Of a stretch of 64,000 nt of DNA, positions 27,232-35,864 are shown one piece after another. Within the stretch, counting starts at the first letter, position 1, and each line of letters begins with the position of its first letter. The notes beneath the pieces are model-generated. The model ran no database searches, was not told where the DNA came from, and saw only the letters and a list, made by a program, of their open reading frames with translations. The translations under genes were made by a program, and so were the position numbers. Source of the DNA: Pseudomonadaceae bacterium (GTDB taxonomy: Bacteria > Pseudomonadota > Gammaproteobacteria > Pseudomonadales > Azotimanducaceae); the NCBI GenBank assembly GCA_024743435.1, contig JANSWO010000004.1, forward strand, positions 248,001 to 312,000, given 5' to 3'.

Positions 27232-27610
27232 CAGAAAAGGCACTTATCCAGAGTCAGAATTCCGGTTCTGCGCCAGGCTGTTGAGGCGGCTGCGCAAGCA
27301 TCGCAGTCTACACTACAGGTGACCCTGGCCACTGCGCGAACGTCATGTTGGCAGAGGAAATTGTACGTGTCAGCGGTGCGAATATTTAGCGGCGGCGGGG
27401 CAAAATGTGATCGACGGCCATGTCTGTCCGACGACCGGTTGCAAGCTGGTATTTGCCGTCGGTTCGTGACACCGTTTGCCGCCCCGGATTGATCTGGGGC
27501 ACGCCAGGGCGGATATATACCCTGCACCATGGTTAACAGACATCGCGTTTGATCAACATCGCGTCGGGCTCATTTGAGGCGTCGCGGACGTCAATTCAGA
27601 TGTCACAGAC
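27232..27610. other. 379-bp noncoding region between tolC and yqiB
   Basis: No gene is supported here. In E. coli nudF lies at this place; no nudF-like peptide was found in six frames, and the space is too short for one. It contains a half CRP/Vfr-like site, AAATGTGATC (27403-27412), a strong near-perfect palindrome (27481-27500) and promoter-like boxes before yqiB, listed separately. Confidence 0.6.
27481..27519 (+). promoter_or_regulatory. Palindrome overlapping a likely promoter of yqiB-cpdA-parE
   Basis: Bases 27481-27500 form a near-perfect inverted repeat, GCCCCGGAT then TG then ATCTGGGGC, with one G-T wobble. A possible -35 box TTGATC (27489-27494) lies within it. GATATA (27512-27517) with a 17-base spacer, or TATATA (27514-27519) with 19, could be the -10 box. 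The overlap suggests a repressor could bind at the palindrome, but no regulator is identified. Confidence 0.35.
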
Positions 27611-28159
27611 GTGTATTCGACAGGAACCTGCACAGTAGATGATTCGGTGACGGCACCACTTGCATATCAGCGCTATCACGAGGGCATGCTGGCTCGCGCC
27701 CGTCGTCGTGCCCGCGTGGATCTCCAGGCCCATATGGCGCTGTGTGATGCCAACTACGAAAAGCTCTTCAAGCTGTATCCGTCGCTGCGCGCAGCGACTA
27801 CCGACGGCGCTCCCCGAGAGTTTGTATTGCCCGTCGCGAATGCAGGTATTACCGCCGAGATTACGATTCTGGAGCAAACGCCGTACACAACGCTTGTGCG
27901 CCTCACCTACGGGATGCATCCAGCCCTTCGTAGCTTGACCGAGCCTCGCCTCACGGTGCGGCTCTATCACGATGCGCATAGCGCCGATGTTATTGAGTAC
28001 CAGGGCCAGCGCCGATTTGCCGGCGCCTACGACTACCCGAACGAGGGCATGCGCGCACCGGACGAAAAGACGCAAATCAATGCGTTGCTCGGTGAGTACC
28101 TAAGCCACTGCATCGCCAATGGCATGAGTTCTGAGGCCGTGGATTTCAGTCGAGATTGA
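27611..28159 (+). CDS. yqiB: DUF1249 family protein (YqiB)
   Basis: 182 residues from a GTG at 27611; the start is uncertain, since the family core begins near ARVDLQAHMALCDANYEKL and E. coli YqiB has 140 residues. Conserved elements are CDANYEKL, EITILEQTPYTTLVRLTY, TVRLYHDAHSADVIEYQGQRR in part, and GAYDYPNEGMRAPDEKTQINALL. No function is established for the family. In gammaproteobacteria it sits before cpdA, as here. Confidence 0.85.
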   Translation: MYSTGTCTVDDSVTAPLAYQRYHEGMLARARRRARVDLQAHMALCDANYEKLFKLYPSLRAATTDGAPREFVLPVANAGITAEITILEQTPYTTLVRLTYGMHPALRSLTEPRLTVRLYHDAHSADVIEYQGQRRFAGAYDYPNEGMRAPDEKTQINALLGEYLSHCIANGMSSEAVDFSRD

Positions 28160-28235
28160 TGCCCGCCGATCTTGCACCTGTCGGCCGCAGCAGCTGACAA
28201 CAGGTTGCTGGTAACGAGTAGCTTTGGATGAGCCG

Positions 28236-28979
28236 ATGAGTCGACTCCTGCAGATCAGTGATTGTCACCTGGTGAGTGCGCCTGAGATGGGTCTGCTCGG
28301 AGTCGATACCGATGCATCGTTGCAATTGGTATTGCAGCGCGCGCTGGCGCAATACACCCCGGATCTCATCGTCGCCAGCGGTGACATCGCCCATGATGCG
28401 ACGGCTCACAACTATGAACGCTTTGTTGCGCTCATTCGCGCGCAAACCGACGCGCCGCTCATGATGTTGCCGGGCAACCATGATGAGGCAGAGGTGATGG
28501 CACCCTGGCTTGCACAGTTTGGCTCGCCCCGCGCACTGGGCGACTGGCGCATTCAGCCTCTCTCCTCCTGGCAGGCTGGCAGTAGTGCTGGTGCGCTTGA
28601 CGCAACAGAGGTTGCTGATGCGATCGATGCCTGCAGAAATGCCAGGCATGTGCTGCTGACCGTACATCACCCGTTCACTCCATTTGCCCCTTGCGGCACG
28701 CCCTGGCTCGACACCGATGCCATCGAGCTGGATGAGCAATCGGCTTTGCTGGCCTGGCTGAATGAGACTGACTGTAATGTGCGGGCAATTGCCGTTGGTC
28801 ATGTGCACCAGGCTTGGGAAAGCTGGCACAATGCGACGCCGATGCGCTCAGCACCTTCTACCTGTTTTCAGTTTGCGCCGGCCAGTGAGTCATTTGCCGT
28901 GACCGATGCCGGTCCCGGATATCGCTGGTGGCAGCTGGGCGATGATGGCGTCGCCAGCTCGACCGCCCATTGGTGCTGA
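28236..28979 (+). CDS. cpdA: 3',5'-cyclic-AMP phosphodiesterase
   Basis: 247 residues from the ATG at 28236; a TTG at 28224 would add four residues. It is a calcineurin-like metallophosphatase with all five metal motifs: ISDCHL (D-x-H), ASGDIAHD, PGNHDE, TVHHPF and GHVHQ. It hydrolyses cAMP to AMP and so limits CRP/Vfr signalling. Its TGA overlaps the ATG of a small ORF (TGATG, 28977-28981) that runs into parE. Confidence 0.9.
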   Translation: MSRLLQISDCHLVSAPEMGLLGVDTDASLQLVLQRALAQYTPDLIVASGDIAHDATAHNYERFVALIRAQTDAPLMMLPGNHDEAEVMAPWLAQFGSPRALGDWRIQPLSSWQAGSSAGALDATEVADAIDACRNARHVLLTVHHPFTPFAPCGTPWLDTDAIELDEQSALLAWLNETDCNVRAIAVGHVHQAWESWHNATPMRSAPSTCFQFAPASESFAVTDAGPGYRWWQLGDDGVASSTAHWC

Positions 28980-29101
28980 TGCAGCAAACACCGTTCGAAC
29001 TCGATGCGCTGCTGAACATTTCTGCCTTTAACCCCGTTGCAGCCGAGCACATGGTCATCCCATGTTCGGCAGGAGAGCCAGACCACTACCATGTCAGCTG
29101 A
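28979..29101 (+). CDS. Small ORF of 40 codons linking cpdA to parE
   Basis: An ATG overlaps the cpdA stop as TGATG, and the ORF ends with a TGA that lies 11 bases inside parE in another frame. The peptide starts MQQTPFELDALLNISAF and has no recognisable domain, signal or transmembrane part. The arrangement would couple translation of cpdA, this ORF and parE. It occupies the place of yqiA in other gammaproteobacteria. It may only be a coupling leader or a chance ORF. Confidence 0.3.
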   Translation: MQQTPFELDALLNISAFNPVAAEHMVIPCSAGEPDHYHVS

Positions 29102-30986
29102 CAGCTATTCGGCCGAGTCGCTTCAAGTTCTCTCGGGCCTCGAGCCCGTGCGCCGGCGACCGGGTATGTACACCGATACCGCTAGACCCAATCACCTCGT
29201 TCAGGAAGTCGTCGACAACAGCGTTGACGAAGCGCTCGCGGGTCACGCGAGCAGCATTGAAGTGACGCTGTTCAAAGACGGTTCGATCGAAGTGATCGAC
29301 GATGGCCGAGGCATGCCGGTGGATATTCATCCCGAGCATGGCATTACCGGCGTCGAACTGATTCTTACCCGATTGCACGCCGGCGGAAAATTCGACGGCG
29401 ACAGCTATACCTACTCCGGCGGTTTGCACGGCGTTGGCGTCTCGGTGGTGAATGCCCTTGCCCTGTGGCTTGAGGTTGAAATCAAACGCGACGGTCAGGT
29501 CTATCAGCAACGCTTTGAAGGCGGTGAGCCAAAGGGCAAGCTCAAATCCGTCGGCACCGTGGGCAAGCGCAACACGGGAAGCCGTGTGCACTTTCAACCC
29601 GACCCCAGCTACTTCGATAGCCCGAAAGTTTTAGTGTCTCGACTGAAGCACCTGCTGCGAGCCAAGGCGGTGCTGTGCAACGGGCTGGAAATCAGCGTAC
29701 GTGTCGAAGATAACCCGGAGGAGGATGAGACCTGGTGCTTCCAGGACGGCATCACCGATTATTTGCTACAGGCATTAGACGCTGCCGAAACCGTACCCGC
29801 TGCGCCTTTTGTCATGTCACTGGAAGGGAATACCGAAGCCGTCGACTGGGCGCTGGCCTGGGCCACGGATGGTGGCGTGCGAGTCGCAGAGTCCTACGTC
29901 AATCTGATTCCGACGGCCCAGGGAGGCACTCACGTCAGTGGCCTGCGTACGGGTCTGATCGAGGCGCTGAAGGAGTTCTGTGAGTTCCGCGATCTGCTGC
30001 CGCGCGGCGTCAAGCTCACGGGCGACGATCTCTTTGACGGTTGCAGTTACGTGCTGTCCGCGAAGATGCGTGAACCGCAATTCAGTGGCCAAACCAAAGA
30101 GCGGCTGTCTTCCCGGCAGGCATCGGCGTTCGTCAGTGGCGTGGCCAAGGATGCCTTCAGCCTGTGGCTGAACGAACACACATCCGATGGTGATCTCATC
30201 GCGGAGCTTGCCATCGGCAATGCCCAGCGTCGCGTGCAGGCGAGTAAAAAGACTGCGCGCAAGAAAATCACGGCGGGACCGGCGCTGCCCGGCAAGCTCG
30301 CGGACTGCTCCGGCCAGGATGTGCAGCGTTCGGAGCTGTTTCTGGTTGAGGGTGATTCAGCCGGCGGCTCCGCGAAACAGGCGCGGGAGCGCGAGTATCA
30401 GGCGGTCATGCCGTTGCGCGGGAAGATTCTGAATACCTGGGAAGTCGCATCGGGCGATGTGCTTGCTTCCCAGGAAGTGCACGATATCTCGGTCGCCATT
30501 GGCGTAGACCCTGGCTCAACGGACCTGTCCAATCTCCGCTATCACAAAGTCTGTGTGCTGGCGGATGCCGATTCGGACGGTGCCCACATCGCGACGCTTC
30601 TGTGCGCGTTGTTCCTGCGCCACTTTCAGCCATTGGTGGAAGCGGGGCACGTGTTCGTCGCCATGCCGCCGCTGTTTCGCATCGATGTCGGTAAAGAGGT
30701 GTTCTACGCGCTGGACGAATCCGAGCTCGAAGGCGTACTCGACCGCATTGCAGCGGAGAAGAAGAAAGCCACACCGGTTGTGCAACGCTTCAAAGGCCTG
30801 GGCGAGATGAACCCAATGCAGCTGCGCGAAACCACGATGGCGCCGGATACCCGCCGTCTGGTTCAGCTGACGCTGGAGATGCCGGGCAAAACCCATGAAG
30901 CGATGGACATGATGCTGGCGAAGAAACGCGCCGCAGACCGTCGCGCCTGGCTGGAACAGAACGGTCACACAGCGGAGCTTGGCTGA
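29091..30986 (+). CDS. parE: DNA topoisomerase IV subunit B
   Basis: 631 residues from the ATG at 29091 (the frame is open to a TTG at 29037). This is the ATPase subunit of topoisomerase IV. It has the GHKL signature DNSVDEALAGHA, DDGRGMPVD, GGLHGVGVSVVNAL and the TOPRIM region with LVEGDSAGGSAKQARE, GKILN and ADADSDGAHI. AGGAG lies 15 bases before the ATG, which is far, so coupling to the preceding small ORF is plausible. parC follows after 58 bp. Confidence 0.96.
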   Translation: MSADSYSAESLQVLSGLEPVRRRPGMYTDTARPNHLVQEVVDNSVDEALAGHASSIEVTLFKDGSIEVIDDGRGMPVDIHPEHGITGVELILTRLHAGGKFDGDSYTYSGGLHGVGVSVVNALALWLEVEIKRDGQVYQQRFEGGEPKGKLKSVGTVGKRNTGSRVHFQPDPSYFDSPKVLVSRLKHLLRAKAVLCNGLEISVRVEDNPEEDETWCFQDGITDYLLQALDAAETVPAAPFVMSLEGNTEAVDWALAWATDGGVRVAESYVNLIPTAQGGTHVSGLRTGLIEALKEFCEFRDLLPRGVKLTGDDLFDGCSYVLSAKMREPQFSGQTKERLSSRQASAFVSGVAKDAFSLWLNEHTSDGDLIAELAIGNAQRRVQASKKTARKKITAGPALPGKLADCSGQDVQRSELFLVEGDSAGGSAKQAREREYQAVMPLRGKILNTWEVASGDVLASQEVHDISVAIGVDPGSTDLSNLRYHKVCVLADADSDGAHIATLLCALFLRHFQPLVEAGHVFVAMPPLFRIDVGKEVFYALDESELEGVLDRIAAEKKKATPVVQRFKGLGEMNPMQLRETTMAPDTRRLVQLTLEMPGKTHEAMDMMLAKKRAADRRAWLEQNGHTAELG

Positions 30987-31044
30987 CTGGCCCTGTCCGC
31001 CGCCTGACGATATTCGCAAGAGATTTACGTAAAGAACCCAAGCC

Positions 31045-33309
31045 ATGAGCGATACCACAACGACGCCGCCCAGCGAGTTTGAAACGCTGCCGCTGCACAG
31101 CTACACCGAGAAGGCATACCTCGATTACTCGATGTACGTCATTAACGATCGAGCGCTGCCGCACATCAGTGACGGGCTCAAGCCGGTGCAGCGCCGCATT
31201 GTTTACGCCATGTCTGAATTGGGTCTGGCGAGCACGGCTAAGTATGCAAAGTCCGCGCGCACGGTGGGTGAAGTGCTCGGTAAGTTTCATCCGCACGGCG
31301 ATTCCGCCTGCTACGAAGCGATGGTGCTGATGGCGCAGCCGTTTTCCTATCGCTATCCGCTGGTCGATGGCCAGGGTAACTGGGGTGCACCGGACGACCC
31401 GAAGTCGTTCGCCGCGATGCGCTACACGGAGTCGCGCCTGTCAGCATTCGCGCAGGTTCTGCTCAGCGAGGTGACGCAAGGCACCGTCGACTTTGTACCC
31501 AATTTCGACAGCTCCCTCGATGAACCAACACTGCTGCCTGCGCGCCTGCCGCTGGTATTGCTCAACGGCAGCACGGGAATCGCCGTGGGTATGGCCACTG
31601 ACACGCCCGCGCACAACCTGCGCGAGATTGTCAGCGCCTGCGTGCATTTGCTGGACAGTCCAAAGGCAACACTTGCCGACATCATGACTCACGTTCAGGG
31701 GCCGGATTTCCCCTCGGAGGCTGCAATCATCACGCCGGTTGAAGACATCGCGGCGATGTATGAGTCTGGCCGGGGCTCAGTACGCGCCCGCGCGCAGTGG
31801 GTGGTTGAGGACGGTGAGATCGTCGTGACGGCTTTGCCCTACCAGAGCTCGCCAACCAAAGTGATGGAGCAGATTGCCGCGCAGATGAATGGCAAGAAAC
31901 TGCCGATGCTGAATGATCTGCGAGATGAATCTGATCATGAGAATCCGACGCGCCTGGTTCTGATACCGCGCTCGAATCGCATTGATGTGACGCGCCTGAT
32001 GTCGCACTTGTTTGCAACGACGGATCTTGAGCGCAGCTACCGCATCAACATGAATGTGATTGGTCTGGATGGCCGACCCGCGGTCAAGAACCTGGTCACG
32101 ATGTTGAAGGAGTGGCTGGAGTACCGGCAGCAAACGGTGACGCGCCGCCTGGAATACCGTCGCGACAAAATTGATGCCCGGCTGCACATTCTCGAAGGCC
32201 TGCTCGTTGCCTACATCAATATCGATGAAGTCATACGAATCGTGCGCGAGGAAGACAAGCCGAAAGCCGCCTTGATGTCGGCGTTCGGCATCAGCGAGTT
32301 GCAGGCGAACGCCATTCTCGATCTGCGCTTGCGTCAGCTGGCTCGGCTGGAAGAGATCAAGCTCACCACAGAGCGGGATGAGTTGGTTACCGAGAAAGAC
32401 GGCATCGAGAAGATCCTGGGGTCGAAAGCGCGCCTTAAAACACTGATCAAGAAAGAGCTGCTTGAGGACGCCGAAACCTATGGCGATGCGCGGCGATCTC
32501 CGCTGGTAGAGGTTACCGATGATGAAGGCGCCGCCGCATTCAGTGATGAAGAACTGGTGTCTAACGAGCCCATCACCGTTGTGCTGTCGCAAAAAGGCTG
32601 GGTTCGCTCGGCCAAGGGGCATGAGGTTAACAGCGCGGAACTTAACTATCGCAGTGGTGATGCGCTGCTCGCGGATGCGCGCGGCCGCAGCAATGAGATT
32701 CTTGCCTTTCTCGACTCAACAGGACGAGCCTATTCGCTGCCAGCGCACACGTTGCCGTCGGCGCGAAGCCAGGGTGAGCCGCTGACAGGACGGTTGAAAC
32801 CGGTCGATGGCGCGCGCTTTGTCGGCCTCGCTCTCGGCCAGGCCGAGCAAAAACTGCTGCTGGCATCCGATGCCGGTTATGGCTTTGTCGGCAAGCTGGC
32901 AGACATGGTTGCCAAGAACCGGGCTGGTAAAGCCTATCTGAGCGTGCCGAAAGGCGGTGTGGCCCTCGAGCCATCACTGGTGCCCGCCGGTGACGCAGAT
33001 CTGTTGATTGCGAGCGTAACAAACACCGGGCATCTGCTTCTGTTCCCGCTCGATGAGCTTCCTGAACTCACAAAAGGCAAAGGCAACAAGCTGCTGAACG
33101 TTCCCGGCGCCGCTTTTAAGGCCGGCACGGAGCGCGTTACATCGGTTGCCGTTTTGCCGGCAAATGGTTCCCTTACGGTGTTTTCTGGCCAGCGACACAT
33201 GCGGCTGAAGCCGAAAGATCTTGAAAACTACATTGGCGAGCGGGCACGCCGCGGCCGTAAGCTACCGCGCGGGTTTCAGAATGACCCGCTGTTATCGACG
33301 AGCGACTGA
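31045..33309 (+). CDS. parC: DNA topoisomerase IV subunit A
   Basis: 754 residues, the DNA breakage subunit that decatenates chromosomes with ParE. The quinolone-target segment reads [12 protein letters not shown] (Ser and Glu at the usual resistance positions, so unmutated there), and the catalytic tyrosine is in [11 protein letters not shown]. The coiled-coil and tower region is followed by a C-terminal beta-propeller that ends [11 protein letters not shown]. The 3' end overlaps the convergent membrane-protein gene by 34 bp. Confidence 0.97.
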   Translation: MSDTTTTPPSEFETLPLHSYTEKAYLDYSMYVINDRALPHISDGLKPVQRRIVYAMSELGLASTAKYAKSARTVGEVLGKFHPHGDSACYEAMVLMAQPFSYRYPLVDGQGNWGAPDDPKSFAAMRYTESRLSAFAQVLLSEVTQGTVDFVPNFDSSLDEPTLLPARLPLVLLNGSTGIAVGMATDTPAHNLREIVSACVHLLDSPKATLADIMTHVQGPDFPSEAAIITPVEDIAAMYESGRGSVRARAQWVVEDGEIVVTALPYQSSPTKVMEQIAAQMNGKKLPMLNDLRDESDHENPTRLVLIPRSNRIDVTRLMSHLFATTDLERSYRINMNVIGLDGRPAVKNLVTMLKEWLEYRQQTVTRRLEYRRDKIDARLHILEGLLVAYINIDEVIRIVREEDKPKAALMSAFGISELQANAILDLRLRQLARLEEIKLTTERDELVTEKDGIEKILGSKARLKTLIKKELLEDAETYGDARRSPLVEVTDDEGAAAFSDEELVSNEPITVVLSQKGWVRSAKGHEVNSAELNYRSGDALLADARGRSNEILAFLDSTGRAYSLPAHTLPSARSQGEPLTGRLKPVDGARFVGLALGQAEQKLLLASDAGYGFVGKLADMVAKNRAGKAYLSVPKGGVALEPSLVPAGDADLLIASVTNTGHLLLFPLDELPELTKGKGNKLLNVPGAAFKAGTERVTSVAVLPANGSLTVFSGQRHMRLKPKDLENYIGERARRGRKLPRGFQNDPLLSTSD

Positions 33310-34463
33310 GACAGCAGGAGTTCCGCCTGGCGTTCGAGCAGCACCTGGTAGGAATCGGTCACGCCGTGCACCAGATAGCAATGAGCGCCGGCGGTGCTCA
33401 TCGCGCCGAGAGCAGGATTGCGCCGCTCCTCGAACAGCAGTCGCTCAACTCGATCCAGATCGAAGAACACATCTTCACTCACCACTAAAGTGGAGTTGCG
33501 CGCAGTGGCGCTCAAGAGAACAGCGTCGGCAACGGCGTCGTGATCGGCAACCACATCCAGGGGGTTGCCTTCTTCGGTGCCGTCCAGATCAACCTTGTGA
33601 AGACCAAATCGATACAGCAGCTCACTGGGTTCGCTGTCTTCGATGAATTGGCCGTTCGCGCGCGCAAACATTTCCGCGAGCAATATGGCTGCGCAGATGA
33701 TCTCGAAACAGCGATCGCTGTGGGTGTAGCCACTGAAAGTAAGCAGCACTCCCGTGCCCGGCAGCGCTGTTGCCTGGCCGCCGTATAAATCGGCGACCTG
33801 CTCAGCCTGCCAGAGCGCATCGCTCAGATGCACGCTGCGATCATCGGTATCCAGGCTGATCTGATTGAAAAGATTGGCAACCAGCACGTATTGGCGGGAA
33901 CCGAGGCCTGCGGACTCCGGGATAACGGCCAGCTCGATCTGATCTTCCAATCGGCGGCCGAAACGGACGTTGCTGGCGAACCAGCCCATCGGCAGTAGTA
34001 CCAGCGCGGCGAGTGCGATGGGTAGCAGCACGGCTAAGGCAACGATGTGGGTCGCAATCGGTTGTTTGAAGCGCTCCTCTGCAAGACCGACGCTCGCGAT
34101 GCCGGCTCGAGCGCCATCGATGCTGATCACCTGGTCGAACTGCAGAGCATTGTCTGCTGGCTGTGTACCGGCGCTTGCGAGCGCGGTGCCGTCAAGCGTG
34201 GTGATGGCAACAAAGCGGATGTCGGCGGTGAGCGCCAGCCGCTGCGCCAGAGCGCTCAGCACGAGCGCATCCTGAGTCATGAGCGGCTGCGCAGCGAGCG
34301 CTGCCAACTGATCCGCAGCACCCTGTCCGAACTGGCGTGCTCGTGCATCGTCCGTACCGGCGTTTGAACTGGTTGTCAGTACGGCGGCGGCTGTCAGCCA
34401 GCATCCTGCGAGAACGAGTAATGCGCACAGTAATGGCGACAGCGTTTTCTCACGCAAACTCAT
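33276..34463 (-). CDS. AhpA/YtjB-like two-TM protein with degenerate class III cyclase domain
   Basis: 395 residues. A membrane segment at about 9-30 and another at about 139-162 enclose a periplasmic part resembling AhpA/YtjB ([18 protein letters not shown]). The cytoplasmic 230 residues resemble the class III nucleotidyl cyclase fold: YVLVANLFN (192-200), PGTGVLLTF (235-243), YRFGLHKV (284-291) and [11 protein letters not shown] (323-333) align with its FaD, GDG, RiGihtG and ivvS elements. The two metal-binding Asp positions are replaced (N and T), so I infer it does not make cyclic nucleotides. It is divergent from serB, as ytjB is in E. coli; E. coli YtjB lacks the cytoplasmic domain. Confidence 0.7.
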   Translation of the reverse strand: MSLREKTLSPLLCALLVLAGCWLTAAAVLTTSSNAGTDDARARQFGQGAADQLAALAAQPLMTQDALVLSALAQRLALTADIRFVAITTLDGTALASAGTQPADNALQFDQVISIDGARAGIASVGLAEERFKQPIATHIVALAVLLPIALAALVLLPMGWFASNVRFGRRLEDQIELAVIPESAGLGSRQYVLVANLFNQISLDTDDRSVHLSDALWQAEQVADLYGGQATALPGTGVLLTFSGYTHSDRCFEIICAAILLAEMFARANGQFIEDSEPSELLYRFGLHKVDLDGTEEGNPLDVVADHDAVADAVLLSATARNSTLVVSEDVFFDLDRVERLLFEERRNPALGAMSTAGAHCYLVHGVTDSYQVLLERQAELLLSQSLVDNSGSF

Positions 34464-34610
34464 GGGGTTGACTGCTCACAAGGGTCGGCCAGGAGTGCAC
34501 AGCACGTGCAGGTGAGTTGCACGCGAACTGATGCGGTCGCTTTCAGAGGGTTTTGCTTCACGGGTCGGGTATTCTGCGCAGCTAACAGTAACCGGTGGCG
34601 GACAGTCTAC

Positions 34611-35864
34611 GTGAGTGCAAGCTTTGATACCGAAGCGATTTTGCTGGTCAATCTTTCCGGGCGTGATTCGCCGGGCATGATGGCCGATCTGAACACACGG
34701 CTGTCGAGTCGGGATGTGGTGATCCTGGATATTGGCCAGGCCGTAATCCATGCGGAGCTGACGCTCGGTCTGTTGCTGTCGTTCGACCCGGTGCACATGA
34801 GCGCGATACGTGGGGAGCTTGAAAACTATGCCGCTCAGCACGCTGTCAGCCTTCGCATGACTGACGTGAGCGCGGACGATTATACGGCCTGGGTTCAACG
34901 CCAGGGCAGTGACCGGCGCATTCTCACGCTCGTATCGGCGGGCGTTTCCTCGGCCCAGATGGCCTCTGTCGCTGAGGCAATTACCGGCGCCGGACTCAAT
35001 ATCGATGACATCGTTCGTTTGTCAGGGCGCACACCACTGGCAGCTTTGACGGATTCACCGCGAACCTGTGTCCAGCTGTCGCTTCGGGGCGCAGTGGAAG
35101 ACGATCGCTCGCTGCAGAAAACGCTGCAGGACGCCGGCCACGCTCTGGGTTTCGATTTCTCGCTCCAGGTGGATTCGGTCTACCGTCGCAACCGTCGCCT
35201 GGTGGCCTTCGACATGGATTCCACGCTCATCGATGCGGAAGTGATCGATGAGCTGGCGAAACACCACGGGGTGGGTGATGAGGTGTCGCAAATTACTGAG
35301 CGGGCGATGGCCGGAGAGTTGGATTTCCAACAGAGCTTCCGGGCCCGTGCATCATTGCTGCGCGGGTTGCCGGCCTCCGCGCTCGCGCAGGTGGCGATGG
35401 ATGTGCGCTTGAACGATGGGGCGGATCGATTGATCGAGTCGCTCAAACACTTCGGCTACAAGACCGCGATCATCTCCGGTGGTATCCACCGGGTTGGCGC
35501 AGCGCTTGCCGCTCAGCTAGGCATCGACTACGTCTATGCGAACGAGCTTGAGGTGGACGATGGAGTGCTCACTGGCAGGGTCGTCGGTGAGATCGTGGAT
35601 GCAGAACGCAAGGCGACGTTGCTGCGCGAGATATGCGCGACAGAAGGCATTGCATTACGGCAGGCGATTGCGATTGGTGATGGTGCCAACGATCTGCCGA
35701 TGCTGGCGAGCGCGGGCCTGGGCGTTGCCTTTCGCGCCAAGCCTGTGGTGCAGGCCAGCGCTCAGCACGCGATATCGAACTTCGGGCTCGACAGCGTGCT
35801 GTATCTCATGGGCTTTTCAGACTCCGATATCGCGGAAGTCTATTCGTCGCCGGCGAAGTCGTAG
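34611..35864 (+). CDS. serB: Phosphoserine phosphatase
   Basis: 417 residues from the GTG at 34611, since the part back to 34506 reads as non-family sequence. Two ACT-like domains (about 1-170) with SGRDSPGMMADL lie before a HAD phosphatase domain: AFDMDSTLIDAE with the nucleophile Asp, ISGGIHRVG, and GDGANDLPML. It makes serine from phosphoserine. The ACT part may sense serine. It ends 25 bases inside the 3' end of fimX. Confidence 0.95.
   Translation: MSASFDTEAILLVNLSGRDSPGMMADLNTRLSSRDVVILDIGQAVIHAELTLGLLLSFDPVHMSAIRGELENYAAQHAVSLRMTDVSADDYTAWVQRQGSDRRILTLVSAGVSSAQMASVAEAITGAGLNIDDIVRLSGRTPLAALTDSPRTCVQLSLRGAVEDDRSLQKTLQDAGHALGFDFSLQVDSVYRRNRRLVAFDMDSTLIDAEVIDELAKHHGVGDEVSQITERAMAGELDFQQSFRARASLLRGLPASALAQVAMDVRLNDGADRLIESLKHFGYKTAIISGGIHRVGAALAAQLGIDYVYANELEVDDGVLTGRVVGEIVDAERKATLLREICATEGIALRQAIAIGDGANDLPMLASAGLGVAFRAKPVVQASAQHAISNFGLDSVLYLMGFSDSDIAEVYSSPAKS

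Noticed and set aside
27208-27492. 94-codon open frame in the tolC-yqiB gap
   Set aside because: No similarity to NudF or another family, no ribosome binding site, and it begins inside the tolC 5' end.
31777-32622. Minus-strand open frame of 281 codons
   Set aside because: Antisense to parC, with no recognisable domain.
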